DNA of 64,000 nucleotides from positions 808,501 through 872,500 of the forward strand of contig BLAL01000300.1 of assembly GCA_015698045.1 (NCBI GenBank), given 5' to 3'. Position numbers and translations under genes: made by a program. The DNA is from Rhizophagus clarus (Eukaryota > Glomeromycota > Glomeromycetes > Glomerales > Glomeraceae). The notes beneath the pieces are model-generated. The model was not told the origin of the DNA and did no database searches. It saw only the letters and a list, made by a program, of their open reading frames with translations. Shown here in pieces: positions 1-13,480 of the stretch; position 1 is the first letter of the stretch, and the number at the start of each line of letters is the position of its first letter.

Positions 1-1970
1 AATAAAATTAAAGAATACCTGGCAACCAAAGTTCCAATTCAAGGTTTTTTACAAATTAATCGATCACAACCCAGCTGACCTCAAAGTTCAAAGTCCACTC
101 AGATCAACCAAACCTCACAATGACTAATTGAAGAAATTATTGTAGCTGATACTACTCCACCTCCTAATGCTGCTGCACAGAAAAAAACTGCAGAAGTCAT
201 TAATGCAACCAACACAAAGCTTGCTGAAGTTCAACAGATTTATAATACTACTGCAAATTTGGAGATTCAAAATAATTTGGCAGAACATATGGCAGCTCTC
301 AAGCAAGTTCTGCAAGATGAAAATAATAAGGTTAAGAAGTTGAAGTGCCAGGCAGAATATCAGCGAAAATACAGGGCAAAAAATCAAAACTCTTACTAGA
401 GAATAATGAAGTAGTACAATATGACACTCCTGATCACCTATCTTTTTTGTTTCAATATCCTGATTTACATGAGCATATAAATGAATGTATTGAATTTGGA
501 GCTGCAGATAAAAAGAGAAAAAAAAAGTCATTAAAGTTAGGACAATCTGTCATCTTCAAGAGGATCTTAACTTGAAATATAATGAGTATCTGTCTCACAC
601 CACCCTCAACAATTATTTGATGCCATCACGATCAAATATTAAAGTAGCAATGACTCACCATCATCCAGCTATAATTGCAAATGCCTCTATTTTATGAAAT
701 GAAAGGAACAAGCACATTGATGAGCACTACTGTTTTGCATCTGTGAAAGGAGCAAAACAATTCACAGTTTTATTTCCAACTCACTCTGTTATTATCTTCC
801 AGAATGACAAATCCAAAGTTTCCCTGGTATTCATGCAGTTGGAAGAACATTTCAGACCATACAAAGTTTTCAAGAACTGGTTACACTACCTGATTACAAT
901 TTTCCAATCGGCAATCGGCATGCAGCAAAAACTTATTCCATCAGTTTACTTACTAATTAATCCAAGTGATAAAAATGATACCTTTCGTAATGGTCAACTT
1001 TCAATTTACATACGTCTGCAATATCAAGTTGGTACGAGCTCTGAAATTCACATGAATGATCTGGATTTGCTAACTCAAGATAGTCATTTTGATGGGATAT
1101 TAAAAGTTAACAGCCAAATAAAACCAATCTGGATTCTTTTGGTTAATAGAGGTCCAGACAAAAAACTGCGGTACATAAAAAACATTCATCAATATTGTAG
1201 AATGTTCCAGGCTTTTGACCTTGATTACCTTTCCATTCAGACGCATGCACCTGGTCAATCATTATATAACCCTGTTGAGCATAGTATGGTGACGTTATCA
1301 CAAAAACTGGCCAGCATAGCCTTACCGATCAATAAGTTTAGTTCTCATCTCAACTCTCAGGGCCAGGTCGTTGATTTGGAGCTTGCAATGAAAACTTTCG
1401 TTATGCTAGTGAGGCTTTATGTGATCTTTGGAAATGTGATCCTATTTTGAGAAGCCTGTCACCATGCAATACACTGATCAAAAGAGTTCTTCATTTGATA
1501 ATGTTATATTTTCTGGATCTGAAAAAGAAGATATCAACGAATCAGGTGTGCCCTGGCAATGGTTAGAAAATCACACAAAAATGTGTCAATACTCACTTGA
1601 CATTAAGAAATGCAATGATCATTCTTGCTGTTCACCTAACCATTATGAGGAGACAACCATTCTTCTTATAGAAAATGATGATTTTCTCCTACCTGTGACA
1701 AAAGGAAAAGATGGGCATTATCTAAATCTGCTTCATATATTAGAATATTTTGATAAGCTCAAAATACCTGAGTATGATGCCCACTATCCTTCCATTAATA
1801 CAAACACTTATAATTATTTTTGCTGTTCTGAATGTAATGCATACTTCCCAACGCTTTCCGTAAGAAAAATCAACATTCAAAATGATGAGTTAAACCAGCT
1901 AAGAAAAGGGTATTTACCAATTCTGTTGACGATTTTTCAGTTGCACCTGCATGTAATGTACAAGTTTTAA
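1..1970 (+). pseudogene. Decayed transposase-like gene, 5' end cut by window
   Basis: Coding-like sequence runs through this stretch but switches frame and meets stops several times. The open pieces are roughly 120-400 (Ala/Gln-rich, coiled-coil-like), 345-575, 743-1450 and 1464-1970. The 743-1450 piece has a segment resembling a 'GGPDE' acidic motif, here altered to RGPDK, followed by THAPGQS and NPVEHSM. The 1464-1970 piece carries paired cysteines (CNDHSCCSP and CCSECNAYF) that look like a C-terminal zinc-binding part. From memory this arrangement matches a multicopy family in arbuscular mycorrhizal genomes that I regard as transposon-derived with a DDE-like core; the family assignment is inference. 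The frameshifts, stops and loss of the motif acidic residue argue that this copy is dead. Confidence 0.5.
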
Positions 1971-4900
1971 TTATAAATGACTGGGAAGTATTATCAAAAG
2001 GTGAATAAAGACACAAATTTTAAAAATGGAGGAGTTCTGAGTTTTTTTTATGAAAGAAGTTCATTTTATAAAGGAATTAGGTTAGGAACGGTATAAAGTA
2101 TAAATGAGATTTCTTTCTTTTTTTGAATAAGTTGCGCAATACAAATAGAACAAAGAAACAAAAAATATGATACACTGGTTATACTATTAATAAACAAGAT
2201 ACAAACAAAACAAAGAATAATGCATGTATGTAGAACAATTAATAAATCACATGAAAAGAATTTTATTGGTAAACTATTGTGTTTAATTCCAGCCACAAAA
2301 GTAAAAATTCTAACTAATTTTAATTCCTATAATTAAGTATCATGTGAATGGTGAACTGTTAAATATTTAAGACCCTCCTCTCTATAATAATTACGTAATA
2401 TGTGTCACTTTCTTTAGGTGAATACCCCTTTTATTTTCCCCTTTTTCAACAGTCACTTACAGATGTATGGTTGAGCTGTTTTCATTTTTTATGTATAGAA
2501 AGGCCATCTGGCCATGTATGTATATGTGATTAGGTTTTGATTACTTGATTTTGTATAGGATTTCCCAAGTGATATGTGTTATCATGTATATGTATATACG
2601 GGTTATTCTGAGTTTACTTTCCATTCAATAAACAAAAAAAACAATTCATTTACAGCCTATTTTAAAAGCTAGTCCAATTGCAATCTTTTTGTAGCTAAAA
2701 CCTAGATTATATTTTGCTTGATGGGATAAATTTGCTTAACAACGCTTGTGTATAACAAATCTCATGTAATAGGCTAAAATTCAGCCTAATATGATGTTTA
2801 TAGATAGGTTCTTTTCATTGCAAATTGTAATTACAGGTTGTTCTTAAAAATTAGAATCGTACCATCAATCTGGGATAAGTCAGATATGAAATATAGCCTT
2901 ATCTGAATTAAACATTACTGAAAAGAACTAATCCTCTTATTACAAACCATATAAATGATTAGCATTTTTATATATCATCATAAAATGCTTTTATTTTATC
3001 CAATTATTATTACATACCAAACCTCATAAATGCTAGCATGATTAAGATATAATATAATAATATATATAATAATTTTGAAAAAATCAATTAACAAATACAA
3101 TTCTTATGATTTTATAGGATTTAAATCAAATAATAAAATTCCTGACAGAAGAAATATTTGGAAGCACTTTAACTGACAATATTTAATACTTTCTTAAGCT
3201 TTAAAATACAATCCAAATGCCAGCTTTTTACAGTTTAATTTAAATCTTTCCATTTAAAAAATATATTCAGTTTCTAGGCAATGAGATCCAAATATATATA
3301 TTAAACTTATACTTAAATATGGATTAAATTAATAGCCATTGTATCATTGAACCTAAAAGATACATATTCAAAAAATTAAAATAATTACAATTATACCTGA
3401 AAGTGGCAACCCATATTTGCATAATTAATAATAAAGATAAAAATTTAAAATTATTTCAAATGATTACTTTTTCTTCTCTTATTTCCATAAATTGTTGGTT
3501 AGTTTAATAATAATAATATATTTATAACTTTAAGTTTCTTACTTTTGTTAAAGAAGGAATTTAAATACTCTTTCATTATCCAATAGCTCTTAAAAATAAA
3601 TAGTATATAACAATAACCTTTAAATTTTTAAATAAATATTAATTTTACAATTTTATATAAAAGTAATAATACTAGGAACCAAAGCTGTGAAATTTTCCAA
3701 TTTGGCAAGAATAATAAGAGTTTAAATATATATTTTAATTAAACTAAATTCAGAGATAAATAACTTTTTTTTTGTAGTAATATTTTTTTTTTTTTTCAGA
3801 ATAAAAGTATCCTTTGTTGATCTCTACATCTAAATCTTTAAACATGTCTTTAAAATACATTGGTCCATCCTCAAATATTTTTAATCTATATTGTAATTTA
3901 AAAATACTATTTGTAATATATATACTTTCTTTCTGGTTTATTAATATATATAATTAATTTCTAATTCATCTCTAAAATCCTGATTCTAGCAATTCTTTTA
4001 TTTATATTTAAAATTGCTTTATCCAAACTTACTATTGTTATTATTATATATGTACAATATTAAATTATGAGAATGCTGAATATGTTTAATTAGCAGTTAA
4101 GAATATAATAAATATAAATTAATTGTGTCAGGATTTTGACTCCATTCCACAATAAAATACATAAAAAATTTCTTTAACATCTTAATTATATGTGAAAATT
4201 TTGTTTTACTAATATTGATATAGCAACTAAATAATAATACAAAATTTTAATATTTTCATACTTTTAATTAATTTAAATAAAGTTATATTTATAAATAATA
4301 ATTATTAGAAAGTAAATATATTAATAATCATTTTTGAAAAAAAATGATAATATGTAAAAATGAAGTGTGAAAATTTTTAAAAGAATAACACACTCTTATA
4401 TAAAGAAAAGACATGTAATAAAGCATATTAATGAAGTATGTTTCTTTTTTCCTTTTCTAGTATTTGCTATTAATTAAGTAATTCATAAAAATAAGGATGT
4501 TTAACAAGATTTTGATACTTGTATGAAACTCCAATCATAACTAACAATAAATACAATATTCATTATACTTTTTTTTATAATATTTCAATAGCTATTAGCA
4601 ATCTAGTATTTAATAATTTATAACTTCAAGGATAGTATTTTTAACCTTTATAAGTACTATCCCTTTCATCTTCCATATTGTTAAATGAATGCGTGTGCAT
4701 TATGGTTCCTTTCTTTTATTTTAAAGAATCTAACACCATGTAAATTTTTCAAATAGAAGGTTATATTTTCTTAAAGTATTGAAATATGCATACTTTAACA
4801 GCCTCAGTATTAACAATTTAAGATATTCTTAATTTGTTTGTATTTGTTTTCCTGCATTCTCTTCCAAACATTCATTTTTTCTATGTCTGAGTTCTATGTA

Positions 4901-7353
4901 TTGGTTTTCTTAAACAGAATCATTTTGAAAGTAAGTCATAATAGCAATAATACAAATAGATTATTGTCTGTGATCCATTAAATTGAAGAGTATTTATCTA
5001 TATATATAGGGAATATTTTTTAAATAAAACATATTTCACATACTATTTAATTAATAAATAAATAAAAGTATGAATACTGTTAAACCAAACCATTTTGGTT
5101 GAATCCTATAAATTCACACTTTAAATTATTTGGTTAAAATTATGTAAGCTGGATGAAAAAATGAGAGTGGTTCATTTTTTCTAAATATTAACTAATTTTT
5201 TTTCAAATTAAAAAAAAAGCAAAAAAATTTTTTAGAATCCACACTATTTATTTATAAAGGTTTTTAAATATAGATATAGTTTCAATGAGGCTGTGGTAAA
5301 GTTTGAGACAGTCATATGAATTCAAATGTTTATGTGTGTGTATATATAAATATAATACATGATTCAATTTAATTTATAATATATAGATGGCACAGTCTCA
5401 TCTTTTAATAAATTCCTATTCTGTACCTAATAATAATTCTAATAATTTCTAAGGCTTATGTCATTGTAATTTATGTGACAAAGTGCACCTATCATATATT
5501 TCAAAGCCACATCATATAAAATGACATTATTGCAAAAAAATTCAGCCCAATTGCCAAAAAAGTTGTACAAATAAGAAAAAGGGATATTTCAAACAATTAT
5601 TTTCATAAATCGGTGATTAATACAAGCTTTAAACTGTGTCACCGCAGTATTCATTGTACTCGTTCAGGGTCTTGCCTAGAAGTCATATAATTTTTGGGAA
5701 TTTGACAATTTTGACAAAATAAAAATATTTATTGCTATTCTATTTAAATTTATTAGTAAAATAACTTGTTTTGTCAAATCAGCATTTCAAATTCTTTTAG
5801 AGTTTTAGAGTTAGTAAAGTAACAGTATGTGTAATATGTAATTTTGTTAATTAAGAGATAAACATTTCGTATAACCATCATTTAACCGTAAATATATTAC
5901 TCCAATACGATTGATATACTTTTGTTCTGGAAACATTGGTTAACAACAATGAGACAAGCATTTGATTATTTTGCACTATCATAATCAGAGAGCTTACCAT
6001 TGAAAGAATTTTTCCCGAACGTATGTAAAATTAGATCAAATCCAGAAAAATCAATCTGTGAGCCTATCCTTGGATTTAAAATATTTTTTTTTTAATTTAA
6101 GTTAAAAACCTTAATTCTGCTTGGTATCATACAAATACATATAGGAAGCTATACCTGTATACCACTTAACCTCGAAATAAAAAGCATCAATAAGTCCCCA
6201 TAATGATAGAATTATTTATTAATTAAAACGATTATATTTAATTTATAGTTATATAAAAGGTATATTTAAAAACTAAAAAGCTTCTGATTTATTCGTCCAG
6301 AAAGTCATACTTTCAATGACTTTGTTTTTGAGAAAAATGAAAAATATTCTCGATCAATTATATCAATAATGAATTTAATTTATGACTGAGTATCTAGGAG
6401 AAATATATTCTTCAGTACTATGAAACGTTCCAGAACGAAAGTTGACTAATAATGTATCAGTAATGTATCACACTACATATTACCGCGCCATTGTACATCA
6501 AAAAACAGGTCAAGCGGAAGAAGTCATATTGATCTAAAGTTAAAATCAACTCAGAAGTGGATATAATAATAGACGAATGGGTGCAATGTGAGAAACAAAA
6601 ATTTTGGTAAATATATTCTTATTGTTATCTTGGCTTCATGCATAAAACATTTTTGGCAGAATTATTAAATAAATACAATTTATAACTTGTAAAATAAAGA
6701 ATGCAACACTATCTTTTTTCTTAAACAAAATAAACCGGTACAGAAACTTGTTTTTCTCAATATACGGCAGTTTTTATACAATAAATATTAGGAATATGAT
6801 AATAAAAAACACCAATAATATAGTTAATTATTTATCTTAGAATTGTCTGAACTTATTATTTGATCAATAATTATTTAGTTGACGTAAAATAGACAAAAAC
6901 GACGGTGCCGGAAATATATTACTTAGACAAACCTATACGTAAGGTCGGATAATGGTAGCCTATGACTTCCAGGATGATTAATATGTTGTAGAGAATTGCC
7001 ATTTATAGTTGTTACAGGATCTAGCGATCATTTTTTATTCCGCTGATGATCGGTGTCTTAAAGGTCTCTAATTTATTAGCCATATCAATACAATCATACA
7101 AACTTATTGATGAACAAATTTTCGGATCGTTTTATTTTATTAGAAAAATGTATTATTTATTTAACAAAATTAAAGGTCAATTATATTTGTTTATATAGCC
7201 AAAAGAAAAAAAAATTGTTAACAGGAATATTAATATATATGAATGAACATTGTTTTAAAATAAATAATACAAACTCAATTCATCAAAAAACGCTAAATTT
7301 CTAAAAATATACTTAATCTCAGAATCTAGAACAAATTCTGTTACCGATAATTT
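1971..7353. other. A+T-rich intergenic DNA, no gene recognised
   Basis: About 5.4 kb of very A+T-rich sequence with many short homopolymer runs and frequent stops in all frames. I see no splice-linked coding pieces, RNA gene or repeat array. Short open frames here are low-complexity (Ile, Leu, Phe, Lys rich) and look like chance. Confidence 0.6.
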
Positions 7354-8532
7354 TTAAAAACATTCTTTCAAATCTTCTACAGTTTCCTCTAAATTAATTG
7401 ATTTGATCTCAATCCTTCTTTTGATTTTTCTATTTGAAATTTTTCTTTGTTGTTTAATACTTTTTTCAAATAATTCCATCAATTCCATAACTACATTTTG
7501 TAAATCAACAATTTTAGGCAATAAAGATTTAAATTCCCTAAATTCTTCAAATTTCATAATCTTTTCTATGCTCTGTATAGAATTTTTCAATTTTTCCATA
7601 AAAATTCTTCCCAACATAATTGCTGACTCATTTTTTACGTTTCTCATTGTTGCTATCTTTGATATAGTACAAGAATCAACATATGTGAAAAGGAACTTAT
7701 TAATAGCTTTACAGGTTGTCATGAATCCTTTTGCACTACAACTGATCGATTTTAATGTCCAATCATAAGAATTTGCGTAACGTGTAGTCGGATTATTTAA
7801 AAAATTACTTCGAGAACTTAACCAACCAATCATATTATTTATAAAATCATGAAGGTAAGTATCTTTCTTATGGTCAATGATAGTTAAATTTGGCATTATT
7901 GTAATGTGTTGTGATAAAGATTCTAATCTTTTCGGTTTTTCTCCACCGATTAAAACAAGTTCGTCCTTTTTCATTTTATCATTGCTCACTAAATTAAATT
8001 TATTTAACATAATACTTAAAACTTCAAAATAATCATCGATATGGTTTTTATTTGATATATCAGTATTTAAAGCTAATAATAATATATCTTCTGTAATATT
8101 AAATCCAGCTTTAATTAATAAAATACATAATCTTGGTTGATATTTAAGATAATCGATAAAGATTAATTTTATTTCTGAATTGTTTCGCCAATTTTTTAAA
8201 TATTTAAATGCTTTCTTTTTACAAGATTCTTGTTTTAATTTGTTAAGAAGTAATCTCAATTTTTCTTCTCTTTGTGATTCTGTTTCGTTTGTTCTTTTTA
8301 AAACTTTATGTAAATCAGCGAATAATGAAGCTGCCTCTTTTTCATTGCTCTTCTCATAATTTTGGTAAAGTTTCCTCCAAGCTAATAGATTGCGTGCTCT
8401 TGGAATTACGGTTTCTTTGAATACAACTGAAAGTAAATTGTTGCATCTAAAACATTTCGTACTTTCGTTAGAATAATATCTACTTTCACGACAAATATAA
8501 CAAATATATTTCAAGTTATGGTTGGATAACAT
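7354..8532 (-). CDS. Orphan protein with N-terminal zinc-ribbon-like motif
   Basis: An intact single-exon frame of 392 residues. I start it at the ATG at 8532-8530; the open frame extends a few codons further upstream only from a non-ATG codon. Residues 11-30 contain CYIC, a 12-residue gap, then CFRC (C11, C14, C27, C30), the spacing of a small zinc ribbon or treble-clef knuckle. The rest is hydrophilic, Lys/Glu/Asn rich and predicted mainly helical, with Lys/Arg-rich stretches near residues 75-125 and 360-385. There is no signal peptide or transmembrane segment. I do not recognise the family. It stands alone in A+T-rich DNA, as lineage-specific fungal genes often do. A nucleic-acid or protein adaptor role would fit a zinc ribbon plus a basic tail, but that is only a guess. 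Confidence 0.65.
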   Translation of the reverse strand: MLSNHNLKYICYICRESRYYSNESTKCFRCNNLLSVVFKETVIPRARNLLAWRKLYQNYEKSNEKEAASLFADLHKVLKRTNETESQREEKLRLLLNKLKQESCKKKAFKYLKNWRNNSEIKLIFIDYLKYQPRLCILLIKAGFNITEDILLLALNTDISNKNHIDDYFEVLSIMLNKFNLVSNDKMKKDELVLIGGEKPKRLESLSQHITIMPNLTIIDHKKDTYLHDFINNMIGWLSSRSNFLNNPTTRYANSYDWTLKSISCSAKGFMTTCKAINKFLFTYVDSCTISKIATMRNVKNESAIMLGRIFMEKLKNSIQSIEKIMKFEEFREFKSLLPKIVDLQNVVMELMELFEKSIKQQRKISNRKIKRRIEIKSINLEETVEDLKECF

Positions 8533-9729
8533 ATTAGGCAAGTTCCTTATAATTATTTTGAGAAAAGAATTATTTTTTGTTATTTTTTTTATTTTTTTGC
8601 AAGTTTATTTTTTGCGACTTTTTTATAACTTATTTGATGATTACGCAGTACATGCGCAGTTTTCATCCTTGCTACGCCATTATTATACCAAGAACAAATC
8701 AGATTAATCAGTGTGACATAACTCTAATCAAAAATTCCCATCTTGGGTTCATAATACTGACCTAATGTTTACACCAATTTATGCAAAAAACAAACGTAGA
8801 CTGCGTAACTGCGTAGCGTACCTGCCGTAGTATCTTCAAAAAAAAAAATTTAACGCTAATACTTATTTGGTTAGCTCAAGACTAATTTTATGTATTGTTT
8901 GTTAGGGCTACATAATCATTGACTTTGCCCACTACTTAACGCGAGACACCGCAGTTTGTGGTTATAATTTTTCTGCCAGAAAAAGCGTTTAAAATAATCG
9001 ATAATATAAATCATATTAACCGTTAAATTATTTTAAAAAAGTGTTATGTTTCGAAATCATGAAAAAAAAAAAAATTTTTCAAATTAAATTGTATTATAAT
9101 GTACTTTTTTGGCCCGAATAGTTCAAAAAGTCATATGTACAGTATATATATCGTATTATTGTACGTACGGTAAGTACAATGTATCAAAATCATTTTTTTC
9201 ATAATTTTTAATGCCAACATTAAAAGATTCACTGAAGTGAGCTTTGTACCGATTCGTGCAAACATTAATTTTAATTAAAGCAGAATTTATTACAAGTAAT
9301 CAAGTTATAAAATGAAATGCAGAATTGTCATAATAAGAATTTATATGGCTAGTGAAATATACAAAGTGTATTAAAAGTGTGCATTTGAATGCGAATATTT
9401 GTTAATTGTAAATTTCATCACGAATATAACAGGATTTATTTAGAGAACCAACCATCATTTCTAAACCTAACTGCTAATATATGATAACCTGTTTGTATGA
9501 GTTGCGCATATTGAATGTTTATATAATTATATTTTATTTAAAGAAAAGCGATTGGATATCATTTTATAAATTTCGAACAATTTAAAGACTAACTGTATTT
9601 ATTATTAGTCATATCCAATCCTTAATTAAATAACGGAAGATTAGGTTATCAATGGTTCTTTGATATTGTCGGTGCAGGTTTTTTTCTATTCGATTTTTCT
9701 GTTCGATTTAATAATACTCAAGGATTATA
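8533..9729. other. Intergenic, promoter side of the zinc-ribbon gene
   Basis: A+T-rich spacer upstream of the minus-strand gene. It includes short direct repetitions of TGCGTA/TGCGCA type near 8645-8660 and 8800-8825, and poly(A) runs. No gene seen. Confidence 0.5.
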
Positions 9730-10219
9730 AATTTATGATGGAAGTATTTTTCTATTCCATCACATACTTCTGCTGCCACATCCATTAAAGGTGGTTGTAT
9801 GTAATAATTAAAGCATTCAATATTAATTCGGATATGGTTTATTAACCTAATTTTCGGAGGCACTGTACTGTGAATGTTGCGCCTGATAATCTTGCACCAA
9901 AAGATTCTCTGTGTGTCAAATATAATTTATTAATCATATCTGGGAAAATTCCAAAAAGCTGAATGTCCCAAAAACGATTATTGTATGATCGTGACATTTG
10001 ATAAATATTTATAACATTATACAAAGTTCAATAATAAATCCTAAAACAAGATGCGGCACATATGTGTCTTATAATTAAATAAGTGAAAGTGATATTTGAC
10101 ATCAGTGACAATATGGAATATGTATCGAGTGATAATGTAGGTTCAATCGTGCAATTAAAAAAAAAAAATTGAGAATCATTGTCATTAAACATTTTAAATG
10201 ACGATGATTTGTAATCCAT
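9730..10219 (-). pseudogene. Coding-like remnant, unidentified
   Basis: On the minus strand two stretches read like real protein: about 9842-9990 (containing FWDIQLFGIFPDM and HRESFGARLSG) and about 9735-9800 (containing PPLMDVAAEVCDGIEKY). Stops and frame changes separate them, and no splice sites link them convincingly. Composition is less A+T-rich than the flanks. I do not recognise the family; it is best read as a fragment of a decayed gene or transposon. Confidence 0.3.
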
Positions 10220-12143
10220 AATGAAATGTGAACTTTATTAAATAATAGAATATAACCCAAATGTTTTTAACGTTATTTAAAAATAGTCTCGTGTCCGTTA
10301 AATATCCAAGCTTTTGACGTGATCCCTATATCTTAGTAATGAGAGTTTCAATGTTCACACCAAAAATTGTTCATCCAACGAACATTTGCGTCGAAATTTT
10401 GCATGTATCCGAGTCAACAAACATCAATTGTGAAAAAAAGTTGAAAAATATATTTATTCCTTAGTATAACTGTATCGTTTACAAAACTTAATTGTACATT
10501 GTCAAAGATACGATTTAATTTGTTCGGGCATTACCCGCAACAAAACAAGTTTGACATTTATTTTATGCCATACTAGGTATGTGGAATGACTTTTCAAACT
10601 TCTCAATATCTGATATAAAATTAAGTTCAATAGTGATTTGTGAGAATTTTTTTTTTTTCTTTAAATAAATTTAATAATCAAAGTTCGAATCACATATTTT
10701 CTATGACGTGTATCGTGTCGATTGCTCCACGTGAACTAAAGAAGGCTTATACAATATTTAACGGGTATCACCATATTCGAATGGCTTAGACTAGCGGATA
10801 CTAAGCCACTCTATGAAACATCTCCCGTTACTTTTGATTTCATGAAAGAGAAAGAAAGGTTCATTAACAAAAGAATTAAATGATCTTGAAGAAATTTACA
10901 TAAATTATCAGGATTTTATTTTAATGAATCGCGAAAAAAAATAAATTATAAAGTATATACAAAGAAAAAAAATCTATTAAAAATCATAAAAATAATAATA
11001 ATAATTTTTTCTTCTAAAAATATTTTTTTTTTTTTCTTTTTAAGTTTAAAAGATCAAAGCTACCAAATAAAATCTTAAACAAAATAAGAAAAATATTGTT
11101 AAAAAAACGCAACTCAGTTCAACACTTTTGATTTTATTTTCTTCGTCAAATTCAATGACCCTTTTCGTTCCTCGAAACTTTTTTCTCATATTTTTTTTTT
11201 CTGATTTATTCTATTAATATATACATAAAAAAATTCTTTATTTGTTATAAAAGAAAAAAAAAGAAAAAATTTTAATTTTTTGATGTTTTCGCTTTTATTT
11301 ACCTTGTTATTACTTATTTTTAAAGAAAAAAATTTCGATTTTAAATATTTTAAGTTCAAGAATGTAAGATTTGATTGTGCAATTAAATTTTTTGTTATCA
11401 GTTGATTTGTTTGGATCCCCTTTTATTGACGAAAAACTTGCTTATATTTGTATGTGGCACAATAAGCAAAGTCTAGAGTATCACGTGTTCTTACAAATGA
11501 TTCATTCTTCATAGTAATATTGCATTATTATACAATTGGGAAACTTTTTTGTGTAAATGGCGTGATAATTCATGACACCACTGAATAAAAAATCGATTAT
11601 TATTGTAAATATCTATTAGATAATTGATAACGTTGTGTTTTCCAATTTATTTATTGTCCTTTTAAAGAGATCGATTCTGATTCCACGACTCTTTTTTAAT
11701 CTTCTCGTCAGAGATTGCCCTTTGTTCCATCCTGTATCCTATTATTTTTATGTAACATTCTTACAATATCAGAATTCTCTTTTGTTATTCCGATTACAAA
11801 AACATTGTGAACCTTACCATGTAACAGAATCTATGCCTCTGAAGTAGTTCTCCATTTTCTTGTATAACAGTTTCCGTAAAGGGAGACTTTGTGATTCTTC
11901 ATTGTAAAAATATCTCTATATAAAAAATTATACAATATATGTAAGACAAAGAAAGAAAATATTTAGTCATGTTTATCCGTAGACGCTTTATTGTTAATTT
12001 TTGATACAAACTTTGACTAACGTAGCTTGTTATTAAGTTCCAAATCATACAATGGAAGCAATTCGAAAAGTCCTCTCTCATTAGAAACAAGTCCTTCAGG
12101 AAATGATCATCTCATCAACAGAAAGACTGTGACATTTTGTCAT

Positions 12144-12235
12144 GATTAATTAACTGAGGTCACCGACACGATTGATTAACTGAAGTCATCGATGGCAAAA
12201 CCCATTACGAATCGGGAGGATCAATTAACTGATAG
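12144..12235. repeat. Three imperfect copies of a GATTAATTAACTGA-type unit
   Basis: The starts GATTAATTAACTGAGGTC (12144), GATTGATTAACTGAAGTC (12170) and GATCAATTAACTGA (12218) are near-copies. The first two are 26 bp apart and both continue with a CA(C/T)CGA core. No function is evident. Confidence 0.5.
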
Positions 12236-13405
12236 CGTTAACAGCACATGCTCTTTGTTAGGCCTGGCATTGTCTATTTGAAAAAAGATGCCGGGACTGT
12301 AGTAAATGTACTAACTCTCCAATGCTCATGCGAATTCCGTCAAATATTTATCGTCAAGTGAGTTAACTTTTCTCCATTTCAACGAGATATTAAGTATATG
12401 TGATCTCTTAGTTCGGAAGCTACATTGTTAGCATGATGCTCTAATAAACGGTTACTATATAACAATGTCATAGGATCATAAATCAACAAGATCCTATTGT
12501 TGTAAACACATACCAATGGTTTAGATTTCATCCATATCCCTCCCTTTTAATTTTTACAAAGTTCTCCACTCCCTATCCTCACTATAGTAGAGAATTGATG
12601 TTATTTTTTTAGAAATAGTACGAATTCTTATAAATCTATCATGCCAGTCTGGCCATAATCGTTCGTGTGTTCTCTTCGATAAAAATCCCTTATTATATCT
12701 TTCAAAAAATGATACAGCTCTTTAGGTAACAATAAATTCCAACAAAGGCTAGCTTATTCGGATAATATTTCTCGTTGTTCTCACAACATTGATCATAGAG
12801 TGCACGAAAAATATTTCACCTTAATGTCTGCTAGTATATCCTTTCGTATATAACAGTAAAGCAAGCATAAGGTGTAGGCTTACCTGAGATGTATACAATT
12901 GTACGCTGGATATTTCCATTAAAATGAGAACTAATTAATTACGGTAATGTTGGTTTTTTTTTATTTGCAAGAGTCATGAGCACACTTCAACTCAGTCACG
13001 TGATGTCTGGCCCGCATTACGGCGTTATGCTCTAATGAAAGTGTCCGGTGACAAATAACAAGTGACGAATAATTTTTTCGCTCCCTCAGAGGCTCAGATA
13101 AATATAAACGATGAAACCGAGAGGGTGTGATGGAAGTGAAGATTAAATTTGCAGTCACGTGACTGAAGAATTTTTGTCGGTGTATGTCTGCGTATGACTG
13201 CGTATGAAACTTCGAAGCAAAAAATGAATTGAGTGGTTGCAAATAGCTGTGACAAGAAATATCGTGAAAGACCACGTAAAACCGGTTCCATCTTTTAAGG
13301 CGATGATAAAGAATCAAAAATTCAATTGCCTTTCAAACCGTCTTAAAACAAAGGTAAACTATTATGAAAAGTAATTGATTGTATAAATCTCAAATAAATA
13401 ATAAC

Positions 13406-13411
13406 TTTATT
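13406..13411 (-). promoter_or_regulatory. Candidate poly(A) signal of AIP1
   Basis: On the minus strand this reads AATAAA, about 70 bases past the AIP1 stop codon at 13481-13483, the distance expected for a 3' end signal. Confidence 0.4.
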
Positions 13412-13480
13412 TCACTTTTAAAAGTAAGGTAGTTAACTTTACAATAGTTATATAATTTACATATTCCTTAAAACTTATAT

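Larger units (their letters stand above)
10220..13480. other. Intergenic, no gene recognised
   Basis: About 3.2 kb downstream of AIP1. The 12.96-13.32 kb part has somewhat higher G+C and overlapping open frames on the minus strand, but they show no recognisable motif or splice structure. A short imperfect repeat lies at 12144-12235 (separate entry). Confidence 0.5.

Noticed and set aside
12961..13317. 118-codon open frame on the minus strand downstream of AIP1
   Set aside because: It begins without a convincing ATG context, overlaps a second frame on the same strand and shows no motif or low-complexity signature that would favour either.
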